NCBI GenBank assembly: GCA_003279855.1 | Contig: QCGO01000009.1 | Location: 1-48,406 of the forward strand | Direction: 5' to 3' | DNA: 48,406 bases | Source: Prochlorococcus sp. AG-388-E21 | Lineage (GTDB): Bacteria > Cyanobacteriota > Cyanobacteriia > PCC-6307 > Cyanobiaceae | Part shown: positions 7,403 to 16,108 of the stretch, in pieces | How positions within the stretch are numbered: position 1 is the first letter of the stretch | How the letters are laid out: each line of letters opens with the position of its first letter | Notes under the pieces: model-generated | What the model saw: the letters and a program-made list of their open reading frames with translations, nothing else | What the model was told of the DNA's origin: nothing | Database searches by the model: none | Made by a program: the position numbers and the translations under genes

Positions 7403-9211
7403 TTAATAAAAAATATTAAACTTAAATCCATATTTTATATCATTCGCCTTTATTATTTGACCTACGTCTTGAAATCCCGCGGCATTACTAATGTAAGAGT
7501 CAATGGCTTTGTCTTTTGTAATTAAGTATCGAACAGAGAAAGTATAATTATTATTACTAGTATTTGTAAAGTTTACATTTAATTCTGGGATTAGCTGAAC
7601 TTTTTTGTTTAAATAATAATTTGCACCTATACCTAAACCTGTAGAATTACCAACTCCACTAAAAACAGCTTTTGGATTTAAGCTCAAAGAAAAATCCTCA
7701 CTTATGTTAATAGTATTGATTAGTTCTGAAAAAATATATCCTTGATTATTAGTGTCGTTTCTGCCGACTGAAATTTTTGAAGAGAGCCACAGAGAGTCTC
7801 CCTTCAAAGGACTAAGTATATTTATTTTTCCGCCTATTCGATAATTACTATTGCCATCACTAAGATATGTATTTCGAATATTGGTATATTTACTTGAGTT
7901 ATTTTCTACTCCTTTATATCTTCCAATATTTACTAGTTGCATTTGTAAAATGTTTGAAATTGAATAAGAATATGAAGTGAAAAACGTGCCAGAATTGTCT
8001 AATTCTAAGGTTATATTTTTTTCTTCAAATCTCGGCAAATATGCATTATTTACTGACAGTCCACCAAATCTTAATCTTTCTTCTTTCCTAGAAAATTCCT
8101 TAAGATCAATATCTTCTTCTGAATGGTTTATTCTTAATCCACCGTAATACAATAATTGGTTTCCCGAGGGAATAGTAAATAAACTTGTTGATGGTGTAGA
8201 ACCATATGAATTGGTAATCTTAGTCTCAACTTCTACTCTTGGTGAGGCTTGATAATTAAATCCTAAGGTATAAATAGGTGTCTTTTCATATTGTAAGTTT
8301 GAATTAAAGTAATTATCTCCTGGGCCTAAAGGATAGGTTAGAGAACTGTAAATTAAACTTTTATTAGTTATTTCATAAAGTAATCCAGTTCCTATATATA
8401 AATTATTTCCGTATGAATTTTGTGATTTAACATCTTTCCCAAGTTTATCAGGCGAAAAAGTTATACCTGGCACCAGATAAAATGATAAATCTTTTGTTAA
8501 TTGATATGAAATTGGTAAAGAAAATGAACCTATTAAATTTTGATATTTTTCCTTTCCTAATATATTTTTATTATTGTATATACTAATTGATTCTCTAGAT
8601 CCACTACTCAACTTCCAATACTCCAAAGTTGAAACTAATGAAATATTTGTTTTATCCCATTTAAATAATTTATTTTTTAAAGAAATAGCAAAACTTTGCC
8701 ATCTGTAAGGGGTTTTATGATTCCTGTTTTTTATTTTGTTGTATAGCAAATCATCAGCTTCAGAAAAGTATCCTTTAATAAGAAAATTATCATTTATACC
8801 ATAATTAATTATAAATGAATTATTTTGTTGACCTATACCACCTGATAAACCAGGGTCAAATGTTGACTTCCATTGAATAGAACTTGAATATGATCCTTGC
8901 TTAAGAAAAATATTCGTTGGCAAATGGGGGTCAATTTCGGTGAAGAAATTGTTTTTAGAATCTGAAATATACTTTATAAAATTTTCATCCTTAATTTCCT
9001 TTTTTTTTATTTGGTAATTTTCAGGATAATAATTATCATTGAATTTCTCCCAATTTAATATGTTTGAAAATTCCTCTTTTTTTAAAATTTGCCAATTAAT
9101 ATTTTCTTCTGATCTTAAAAGTTTTTTATTTAAAACAGATGTGGATAAAAAGGTTATTAATATAAAGAATTGTTTTGAAATCTTTTTTAATCGATATTTA
9201 TTTAATTTCAT
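7403..9211 (-). CDS. Large outer-membrane beta-barrel protein, unrecognised family, polysaccharide export context
   Basis: A 602-residue protein I do not recognise by family. The N-terminus (about 1-35) is a basic then hydrophobic signal peptide. From about residue 110 onward the sequence is dominated by alternating polar/aromatic stretches with frequent Tyr, Asn, Ser and Gly and turn motifs (for example GIGQQNNSFIINYGINDNF, then SFAISLKN), and it ends in GFKFNIFY. A terminal aromatic residue is typical of barrels folded by BamA. It is the first gene of the unit and lies 73 bp before the Wza-like gene, an arrangement comparable to group 4 capsule and yjb loci, where a barrel protein (GfcD/YjbH) partners the Wza homologue. 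I see no clear YjbH signature, so the likeness is of position only. Confidence 0.6.
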   Translation of the reverse strand: MKLNKYRLKKISKQFFILITFLSTSVLNKKLLRSEENINWQILKKEEFSNILNWEKFNDNYYPENYQIKKKEIKDENFIKYISDSKNNFFTEIDPHLPTNIFLKQGSYSSSIQWKSTFDPGLSGGIGQQNNSFIINYGINDNFLIKGYFSEADDLLYNKIKNRNHKTPYRWQSFAISLKNKLFKWDKTNISLVSTLEYWKLSSGSRESISIYNNKNILGKEKYQNLIGSFSLPISYQLTKDLSFYLVPGITFSPDKLGKDVKSQNSYGNNLYIGTGLLYEITNKSLIYSSLTYPLGPGDNYFNSNLQYEKTPIYTLGFNYQASPRVEVETKITNSYGSTPSTSLFTIPSGNQLLYYGGLRINHSEEDIDLKEFSRKEERLRFGGLSVNNAYLPRFEEKNITLELDNSGTFFTSYSYSISNILQMQLVNIGRYKGVENNSSKYTNIRNTYLSDGNSNYRIGGKINILSPLKGDSLWLSSKISVGRNDTNNQGYIFSELINTINISEDFSLSLNPKAVFSGVGNSTGLGIGANYYLNKKVQLIPELNVNFTNTSNNNYTFSVRYLITKDKAIDSYISNAAGFQDVGQIIKANDIKYGFKFNIFY

Positions 9212-9423
9212 TGTTTAATAATTCTCAATGATTTTTAGGCGCCTTTAACAATCTTATCCCTAAAATTAATTAAAAATATTTTTGCCTTTTAACACTATTA
9301 GAATTTTATTTATTTATTGAAGAGATAATAATATGTTCTTCATATAATTTAATCCAAATATGTAAAACCAATTTTCCAAGAACAAGGTTTATTATATAAT
9401 TTTATTTAGATAGAGAAAATACT
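9212..9423. promoter_or_regulatory. Divergent promoter region between the export unit and galE
   Basis: This 212-bp gap separates two divergent genes and must hold promoters for both. On the plus strand a TATAAT hexamer at 9395-9400 would start transcription near 9407, about 17 nt before the galE TTG; another TATAAT lies at 9343-9348. Neither has a clear TTGACA-like -35 element. For the minus-strand unit I see no convincing -10, but an isolated GC-rich palindrome AGGCGCCT lies at 9237-9244, 26 nt upstream of the barrel gene's ATG. Confidence 0.4.
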
Positions 9424-10461
9424 TTGACTAGAGTACTTATTACAGGTGGTTTAGGTTTCGTAGGTAGTAATGTAACTGTCTCATTATTAAAATCTGGATA
9501 TGATGTAATAATTATTGATTCCTTAATTAATTCTTCTAAAAAGCGATTAATAGATATAAATAATATATTGAACTTATTTAATTCTCATAAAAAGGGCAAA
9601 CTCTTTTTTGTGAAACTAGATATAAGAAATAGTGAAGATTTAAATAGAACTTTTTTAAAATATAATGAAAAGGATGATCCAATAAAAGCAGTTATACATT
9701 GTGCTGGTATAAAGTCAGTAGAAGAATCAGTATCAGATCCCTTAAGTTATTGGGATGTAAATATCAGCGGGACTTTAAGTCTACTATCAATAATGAAATT
9801 ACATAAATGTCACACTTTGATTTTCAGTAGTAGTGCATCTATTTATTCTCAAAATATTAATAATCCTGTAACAGAAAAAAGCCTCCTTAAACCAATAAAT
9901 CCATATGGCAATACAAAATTATCAATTGAATTAATGATTGAAGATTTAAATAAAAGTGAGCCAGAAGTTTGGCGCATTTCTAATTTGAGATATTTTAATC
10001 CTGCAGGTTCAAATCTTGAAGGTTTATTAGGAGAAGATCCTAAAACTACTCCAACTAACCTTTTCCCAATTATATTGGATGTTTTAAAAAAGAAATTAGA
10101 TAAGCTCCATATATATGGTAATAATTGGCCAACGAAAGATGGAACTTGCATAAGAGATTTCATTCATATATTAGATCTTTCTGAAGCACATTTAGCTACT
10201 TTAAATTTCTTATTAGAAAACAAACCACAAATTCTTATTTTAAATATTGGGACTGGTTTAGGGACAAGTATTTTAGAAGTGGTTAATACTTTTAATGAAA
10301 TAGATAATGTGTTTGTACCTTTTGAATTTGATAAAAAGCGAAAAGGTGACGTACCAATTTTGGTTGCTTGTAATGATTTGGCACTAGATACAATTAAATG
10401 GAATCCAAGAAGAACAATTAAAGATATTTGTATAGATTGCCTAAAAACAATTAAACTATGA
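9424..10461 (+). CDS. galE: UDP-glucose 4-epimerase
   Basis: This 345-residue SDR enzyme interconverts UDP-glucose and UDP-galactose (or the N-acetyl forms). The Rossmann motif GGLGFVGSN is at 8-16, the IHCAG motif near 91-95, and the catalytic pattern is SSSAS at 136-140 with Y161 and K165 (YGNTK). The LRYFNPAGSN and GTCIRDFIHILDL blocks are hallmarks of GalE. The start is TTG: no ATG occurs in frame upstream, and the Rossmann motif begins at once. It is alone on the plus strand, and its last 6 bp overlap the tail of the convergent epimerase gene. Substrate choice between Glc and GlcNAc is not certain. Confidence 0.9.
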   Translation: MTRVLITGGLGFVGSNVTVSLLKSGYDVIIIDSLINSSKKRLIDINNILNLFNSHKKGKLFFVKLDIRNSEDLNRTFLKYNEKDDPIKAVIHCAGIKSVEESVSDPLSYWDVNISGTLSLLSIMKLHKCHTLIFSSSASIYSQNINNPVTEKSLLKPINPYGNTKLSIELMIEDLNKSEPEVWRISNLRYFNPAGSNLEGLLGEDPKTTPTNLFPIILDVLKKKLDKLHIYGNNWPTKDGTCIRDFIHILDLSEAHLATLNFLLENKPQILILNIGTGLGTSILEVVNTFNEIDNVFVPFEFDKKRKGDVPILVACNDLALDTIKWNPRRTIKDICIDCLKTIKL

Positions 10462-11505
10462 TTTCTTTATCAATTGGTCTGGCTTATAAAAGTCAATATA
10501 CCACTTTATAAATTTTTCTAACCCTTCTTTGAGTGATGTTTTCGGTTCAAATCCAGCCCATTTATTTAACTCATTAATGTTAGCTGAGGTAGATTCAACA
10601 TCCCCTAATTGCATTGGAAGAAATTCTTTATTTGCTTTTTTACCTAAACAATTTTCAATAATACTTATAAAATCAAGAAGCTTTGTTGGATTTGAATTCC
10701 CCACATTAAATAACCTATATGGAGCCCAACTTTTTGAAGGATTAGGTCTGTAAAAATCAAAATCATCTGAAGCGCATGGTGTTTTTTCTAAAATATTAGT
10801 TAAAGCATTTACAACGTCATCTACGTATGTAAAATCTCTCATCATCTGCCCGTTATTAAAAATTTTTATAGTCTCATCCTTGATTATTTTAGAAGTAAAT
10901 ATAAAATAGCCCATATCTGGTCGCCCCCAAGGACCATAAACAGTGAAAAATCTTAGACCAGTTGTTGGTAAATTATAAAGGTGACTATAAGTATGTGCCA
11001 TTAACTCATTTGATCTTTTTGTGGCGGCATATAGGCTAACTGGGTGGCTGACTTCATTTTTTTCACAAAATGGCAAATTTTTATTACCGCCGTAAACTGA
11101 ACTACTGCTTGCATATAGTAAGTGTTTTATTTTTAAGTCTCTACAACATTCTAGTAAGTTCATAAACCCAACAATATTTGAATTTATGTATGCACTTGGA
11201 TTTTCTTTGGAATATCTTACTCCAGCTTGTGCAGCTAAGTTAATTACATATTCAGGCTGAAATGATTTAAAGATATTATCTAATTTTTCTTTTTCAAGAA
11301 GATCACATTTTATAAATCTCCAGTTTTTAGAAATTAGTTTATTTAATTTAGAGATATTTCCAATTCGTGCTTTTTTTAATTCGGTATCATAATAGTCATT
11401 TAAGTTATCAATGCCTATTAACTCATAACCCTGTTCAAGTAATTTTGTTGCAGTATGAAACCCAATAAATCCTGCAGCACCTGTGATTAATACTTTTTTA
11501 GACAT
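10456..11505 (-). CDS. UDP-glucuronate 4-epimerase (NAD-dependent SDR epimerase)
   Basis: A 349-residue extended SDR that most likely makes UDP-galacturonate from UDP-glucuronate. The NAD motif TGAAGFIGFH is at 8-17, the IDNLNDYYD segment typical of UDP-glucuronate epimerases at 32-40, catalytic S-Y-K with Y159 and K163 (YAATK), and the diagnostic FTVYGPWGRPDM block near 188-199. The position downstream of UDP-glucose dehydrogenase (117-bp gap) supports this, since that enzyme supplies the substrate. Its stop overlaps the convergent galE by 6 bp. A related nucleotide-sugar epimerase activity cannot be excluded. Confidence 0.85.
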   Translation of the reverse strand: MSKKVLITGAAGFIGFHTATKLLEQGYELIGIDNLNDYYDTELKKARIGNISKLNKLISKNWRFIKCDLLEKEKLDNIFKSFQPEYVINLAAQAGVRYSKENPSAYINSNIVGFMNLLECCRDLKIKHLLYASSSSVYGGNKNLPFCEKNEVSHPVSLYAATKRSNELMAHTYSHLYNLPTTGLRFFTVYGPWGRPDMGYFIFTSKIIKDETIKIFNNGQMMRDFTYVDDVVNALTNILEKTPCASDDFDFYRPNPSKSWAPYRLFNVGNSNPTKLLDFISIIENCLGKKANKEFLPMQLGDVESTSANINELNKWAGFEPKTSLKEGLEKFIKWYIDFYKPDQLIKKS

Positions 11506-11622
11506 TAAATTTAAACTTATAAGACTAGAAGATTAAAATTTCTAATGAAAATATAAAAACATTTCTAACATAAAACCTAAACTTAGATTTTTTGTGAAAT
11601 TAATATTTTTAAATGAAATAGT

Positions 11623-13071
11623 TTAAGTTCCATAACCAATTTGCCATAAATTTAGATCTGCGGCTAATACCTCACTGGGTTTAATAATTAATCTAGAATC
11701 AAAAATCCATGCAGGTTTTTTCATTAATTTTGAACAATTGCTCCATTCGATTTTTTTATAATCCTCCCATTCAGTAAGAATAACTATTGCATGAGTGTTC
11801 ACAAATTCAGAATTTATATCATCCGTATAACTCCAATTGCCTTCATAATTATCACTTTTATAAATAACTTTTTTATTTTTATTAACTATTGAATTACTCT
11901 CTAAGTCAATTGCTATTTGATTGGAATTTACAATTGGGTCATGAATAACCAGATGAGCTCCTTCTTCTAAAAGATCTTTACAAATCTGGATTGCGGCAGA
12001 CTCTCTTGTGTCATTTGTGTTTGCTTTAAATGCAAAACCAAGGATTAGAATTTTCTTCCCTGAGATAGTCCCAAAAAGTTTTTGTACGATTAATCTTGAA
12101 ATTCTATGCTGATGCCAATTATTCATTTCTACTACTGATTCCCAAAAGTTAGCGACTTCTGGAAGCCCGAAATGTTTAGATAAATAGACTAGATTTAATA
12201 TATCTTTTTTAAAGCAACTGCCCCCAAACCCAGGACCTGAATCAAGAAATTTAGAGCCTATTCTATTATCTGTTCCTATCGCTCTAGAAACTTCTGCAAT
12301 ATTTGCACCAGTAGCTTCACATAGGGCAGAAATTGAATTAATAGAACTAATTCTTTGGGCTAGAAATGCATTTGCTGTGAGCTTTGCTAGTTCACTGCTC
12401 CAAATATTCGTATGAAGAATTTTGTACTCAGGAACCCAATTTTTGTAGATTTCACTAAGTATATCAATAGCTTCTTTACTCTCGCCACCTATTAGTACTC
12501 TATCTGGTTCATTTAGATCCTTGACGGCTGATCCTTCAGAGAGAAATTCTGGATTTGATAGGACGTCAAAAGTTGGTTTACAGGAATTTATAGTTACAGA
12601 ATTTTGGGTTTCTCCAAGAATCTTTTTAATAACTTCTGCAGTTCTTACTGGAAGTGTACTTTTCTCAACAACTATGGTGTGATTTTTTGCATGTTTAGCA
12701 ACTTGTCTGGCGCAAGCTTCAACGTAAATTAAATTACTAGCTTTGCCTGCTCCAATACCTTTTTTCTTGGTAGGTGTATTTACTGAAATAAAAATCATAT
12801 CTGCTTTTGCGATATTTTTTTCTATTTCGGAAGAAAAAAATAAATTTTTCCCCCTGCACTCTCTGACTAATTTATCTAAACCTGGTTCATAAACTGGTAA
12901 CTTGCTCAAATCTTCATTATTCCATGCATCTATTTTTTCTTTACTAATATCAACAACGTAAAAATTGATATGCGGACAATTATCTGCAAAAACTATCATT
13001 GTAGGACCACCAACATAACCAGCCCCAATACAGCATATTCTCCTTATTTCATTATTATTTCCCGTTTTCAA
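11623..13071 (-). CDS. ugd: UDP-glucose 6-dehydrogenase, eukaryote-like type
   Basis: This 482-residue enzyme oxidises UDP-glucose to UDP-glucuronate with two NAD+. The N-terminal NAD motif is ICCIGAGYVGGPT at 12-24; the catalytic cysteine is Cys286 in GFGGSCFKKD; the C-terminal UDP-binding domain has the ILGFAFKANTNDTRES motif. Several blocks (ICCIGAGYVGGPT, FISVNTPTK, NAFLAQRISSINSISALCEA) match animal and plant UGDH closely and are unlike the short bacterial Ugd type and unlike the second dehydrogenase at 24364-25689. It lies 15 bp downstream of the metallo-hydrolase gene. Its product probably feeds the 4-epimerase encoded next. Confidence 0.93.
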   Translation of the reverse strand: MKTGNNNEIRRICCIGAGYVGGPTMIVFADNCPHINFYVVDISKEKIDAWNNEDLSKLPVYEPGLDKLVRECRGKNLFFSSEIEKNIAKADMIFISVNTPTKKKGIGAGKASNLIYVEACARQVAKHAKNHTIVVEKSTLPVRTAEVIKKILGETQNSVTINSCKPTFDVLSNPEFLSEGSAVKDLNEPDRVLIGGESKEAIDILSEIYKNWVPEYKILHTNIWSSELAKLTANAFLAQRISSINSISALCEATGANIAEVSRAIGTDNRIGSKFLDSGPGFGGSCFKKDILNLVYLSKHFGLPEVANFWESVVEMNNWHQHRISRLIVQKLFGTISGKKILILGFAFKANTNDTRESAAIQICKDLLEEGAHLVIHDPIVNSNQIAIDLESNSIVNKNKKVIYKSDNYEGNWSYTDDINSEFVNTHAIVILTEWEDYKKIEWSNCSKLMKKPAWIFDSRLIIKPSEVLAADLNLWQIGYGT

Positions 13072-13086
13072 AATAATTTTATAAAT

Positions 13087-14463
13087 TTATATTCTAAAAC
13101 TAATAGTGTTTTTTATAAAAATAATACTAACTTGCAATATTTTTTTTAACAAAGTCATTGGGTTTTTACAAGTAATATTTTCCTTAATAAGATCTTGAAA
13201 GTAAAAGAAATATATAAAATTCTTATATGTTGCTATGTTTTTTACTTCAAACTTTCCATTCACTCTAAGGGTATTGAATCCATAATCATGAATTAGAGAA
13301 TGGAGTAGAACCTCTGAATAAATTTTTATATTCCAATCATCATTTTCATAAATTTTATTATTTTTTAAATAGGAAAAATAAATTTTCTGATCTATATCTT
13401 TAACATAAATACAAACTGGTTTTATAAATTTTAATGCTTCTAATATCGCTGGTAAAAATAGAAAATTTTTATTAATTAACTTTAATAACTTTTTGGTTTC
13501 TTTTTTTAAGATGTTAATTTCAATAGTACTTATTTTTATTTCTTTTGGTTTTGTATTAGCGAATAAATTACCCCAATGTTGAATGGCGTTACTTGATAAG
13601 TTTTCTAATTTAATAGAAAAATTATAAGATTGATTTAAATTTATTAAATCCATAGGCTTTAAAAAAAATATTTTATTACTTATTGAATTAAGTAAAGGAG
13701 AATTTTTTACTTTCTCTGGAGTATTTTGTTGTGCATTTAGATAAAAGCTTTCTTTATCGCAAAAGCTTATAAAAGAAGCATATGGGATTATAATTTTAGG
13801 AAATAAATAATCATGTTGTAAAAGTAGCCTCTCTATTTTTTCGGTTGCAGCTTTTAATCTAATTTCTTCATGTTCTTTATTCCCAATCCAATTGGCATAT
13901 CCAAATTGCGTGAATAAAAAGTCTAAATTATTTGTTATCTTGTTAATCTTAGATGAGATTTTCTTTGCTTCTTTTTTATTGTCTACAATGCAATCATTTA
14001 AGTTTAATATTTTAAAATTTTTGTATTTTACCAATGAATATGAATCGCCATTCTTGTGCGCCCAAATATAAATAGATAATTTACTATCTAAGATGATTCT
14101 TTTTCCATCAATAGCTTCTATTGAATGAATATTCATACTATCAAGAAATTTAATTACTCTTTTATCAAGAGTTTTTTGAAAAATTACAATTGTTTTGGGA
14201 ATTTTCGTATAAATTTCTTTTAAAAAACTGATTGAAAAATGATCTGAATGTTCATGAGAGTACCAAATAAAAATTTTCTTTTTTGATTTAGTCAACTCTT
14301 TTATTATTTCTTTATTCGAACTTGATTCGTCTAGTAGACTCCAGCCATTATTAAAAGCTAATCCCTCAAGCCAAGGATCACAAATTAAAATAGAATTCTT
14401 ACTCTCGATGTAATAGCATGCATGATTTATAAATTTTAATTTCCCCTCATTATCAATTTTCAT
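13087..14463 (-). CDS. CMAH-like metallo-beta-lactamase-fold hydrolase without a Rieske domain
   Basis: A 458-residue protein with a metallo-beta-lactamase fold at the N-terminus: HEHSDH metal-binding motif at 70-75, preceded by the CDPWLEG and GWSLLDES blocks at about 28-47. Those blocks recall the metal-binding half of CMP-N-acetylneuraminate hydroxylase (CMAH) and relatives. The Rieske [2Fe-2S] domain that drives hydroxylation in CMAH is absent. The C-terminal 170 residues include a LLHSLIHDYGFNTLRVNGKF block and may form a separate small domain. The protein is rich in Lys, Ile and Asn, suggesting island-type composition. It lies at the head of a minus-strand run with ugd (15 bp). The substrate is unknown; a sugar-nucleotide or surface-glycan precursor is inferred from context only. 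Confidence 0.65.
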   Translation of the reverse strand: MKIDNEGKLKFINHACYYIESKNSILICDPWLEGLAFNNGWSLLDESSSNKEIIKELTKSKKKIFIWYSHEHSDHFSISFLKEIYTKIPKTIVIFQKTLDKRVIKFLDSMNIHSIEAIDGKRIILDSKLSIYIWAHKNGDSYSLVKYKNFKILNLNDCIVDNKKEAKKISSKINKITNNLDFLFTQFGYANWIGNKEHEEIRLKAATEKIERLLLQHDYLFPKIIIPYASFISFCDKESFYLNAQQNTPEKVKNSPLLNSISNKIFFLKPMDLINLNQSYNFSIKLENLSSNAIQHWGNLFANTKPKEIKISTIEINILKKETKKLLKLINKNFLFLPAILEALKFIKPVCIYVKDIDQKIYFSYLKNNKIYENDDWNIKIYSEVLLHSLIHDYGFNTLRVNGKFEVKNIATYKNFIYFFYFQDLIKENITCKNPMTLLKKILQVSIIFIKNTISFRI

Positions 14464-14730
14464 AATTAACTTAATAAATTATTTTACTATTTAAAGATTT
14501 TTTAATCATATATTAATTTATTATAAAATAATTAAAAATATATTTTAGAATTCTATACAAGTACTTTTCTGTTTAAATATTTCTAAGTAAATCTAAAAAA
14601 TATATCTATATTAACTCCTTATTCATAGTGTTATGAGATCAATTATTGATTAAATATGCAAACTATTTTAATTTGCATATTTTATAAATTTTCTTATTAT
14701 AAAAATAAAGTAAAGATTATTAAATATAAT

Positions 14731-16053
14731 ATGATTAAAGAATTAAATAATACTAATCTAAGAAAAAAAGGTTATTCAAAGGAGCTACTTTTAAGTAGGA
14801 TTTTATTAATATTTGAAAAAATAATTGGCTTTTTATTAATGGCTTATTTAGCTAATAAACTTTCCTATTCTGATATTGGTTTTTGGTCACAGGTAATATA
14901 TTTTGCTGGTCTTTATACCTCTTTAGCAGGTCTTAATATTAGCAATGGACTTATATCGGTAGTTCCAAGAATTAACAAAAATAAAAAAAAGGCTGAATTA
15001 ATTTTCAAATCGGGATTATTTCTTATGTTTGTTGCGCTAATTATTGGCTTATTTCTTATTGCGATAAATAACACCATATCTAATCTTTTCTTTAATGAGG
15101 TTTTAGATTTTAATATTTTTATTATTATCTTATTAATCGGATTTTGTGAAATGATGCTTGAGTTTGTGCTTTATTCTTTTCGAAGTGTTGAAAACTTTTA
15201 TTTATCAAATTATGTTTTATCTTTAAAATTATTACCACGTATTTTTGTATTTATAGGTGTTTTTAAAACTAATATTAATTTAATGCTTTATATATATTCA
15301 GCTACTTTTTTACTATCATGTTTACTAATTTTCTTAAAATTATATTCAAATAAGAAATATAATTTTTTTACCGTTTTGAAAATTAAAAAAAATAGAAAAG
15401 GCATATCTTTATTAGAGCCAAAACCTTATTTAAAAAGCCTATTTATAATTTCAAAAAAATCAATAGTTGCTACTTTAACCGCATCATTATTTTTCTTTAT
15501 TTCTAGAAGTTTAATATTATCGAATATTGGTTTAAGAGGGGTTGGACAATTTTCTTTAGCTATTTCTGCGGGTGCAACTATTATGTTTTTAACAAATTTT
15601 GTTGGATTTACTTTTTATCCTTATATTAGCAATTTGGCAATTAATGAAAAAAAGGTTGCTTACGAAAAAACAAAAAATTTATCCTTCAGACTCATCCTTT
15701 TTTCTATATTAGTTGCCGTTATCGTTGTGTTTATAAAAATTGTTTTTAAAACTAGAGTTGATTTTTATCCTTTTACAATAAATTCAATAGATTTAATCTT
15801 GGCATTTTTAGGTTATGGATTCTTGAGTGCTTATCAAATCTCTCAACCTTTTGCTTTCGCATTAACAGATAATATCAAAGTAATTCAAATTGAATTGATT
15901 TCATCTTTAATTGCTTTTGGTTTATTTGGATCTATTTTTGTAGGAAAAGGCTTTTCAATTGAAATTTTACTGCTTACTTTTTGCTTTTATACACTAAGTA
16001 ATTATTTACAGGCGTATAGTCGAAATTTTAAGATTTTAAATCAAATGATCTAA
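14731..16053 (+). CDS. Wzx-type flippase (polysaccharide translocase, MOP superfamily)
   Basis: A polytopic membrane protein of about 440 residues with roughly 12 hydrophobic segments, beginning with ILLIFEKIIGFLLMAYLANK. This arrangement of an early segment followed by LSYSDIGFWSQ is characteristic of Wzx/RfbX transporters, which move undecaprenyl-linked repeat units to the outer face of the inner membrane. The ATG at 14731 is preferred because the 25 residues that an ATG at 14656 would add are atypical and run straight into a TATAAT-like stretch; the earlier start remains possible. It stands alone on the plus strand, convergent with the dehydratase gene. It is probably the flippase for the glycan built by the surrounding genes. 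Confidence 0.85.
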   Translation: MIKELNNTNLRKKGYSKELLLSRILLIFEKIIGFLLMAYLANKLSYSDIGFWSQVIYFAGLYTSLAGLNISNGLISVVPRINKNKKKAELIFKSGLFLMFVALIIGLFLIAINNTISNLFFNEVLDFNIFIIILLIGFCEMMLEFVLYSFRSVENFYLSNYVLSLKLLPRIFVFIGVFKTNINLMLYIYSATFLLSCLLIFLKLYSNKKYNFFTVLKIKKNRKGISLLEPKPYLKSLFIISKKSIVATLTASLFFFISRSLILSNIGLRGVGQFSLAISAGATIMFLTNFVGFTFYPYISNLAINEKKVAYEKTKNLSFRLILFSILVAVIVVFIKIVFKTRVDFYPFTINSIDLILAFLGYGFLSAYQISQPFAFALTDNIKVIQIELISSLIAFGLFGSIFVGKGFSIEILLLTFCFYTLSNYLQAYSRNFKILNQMI

Positions 16054-16108
16054 TCTTTAATTAAAAATTCAAAATTATATTGTTTTGTTTTGCTAGTGAT
16101 TAGGAAAT

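Noticed and set aside
9237-9244. GC-rich palindrome AGGCGCCT upstream of the barrel gene as an operator
   Set aside because: Only 8 bp, no second copy and no flanking symmetry; kept only as a note in the promoter-region entry.
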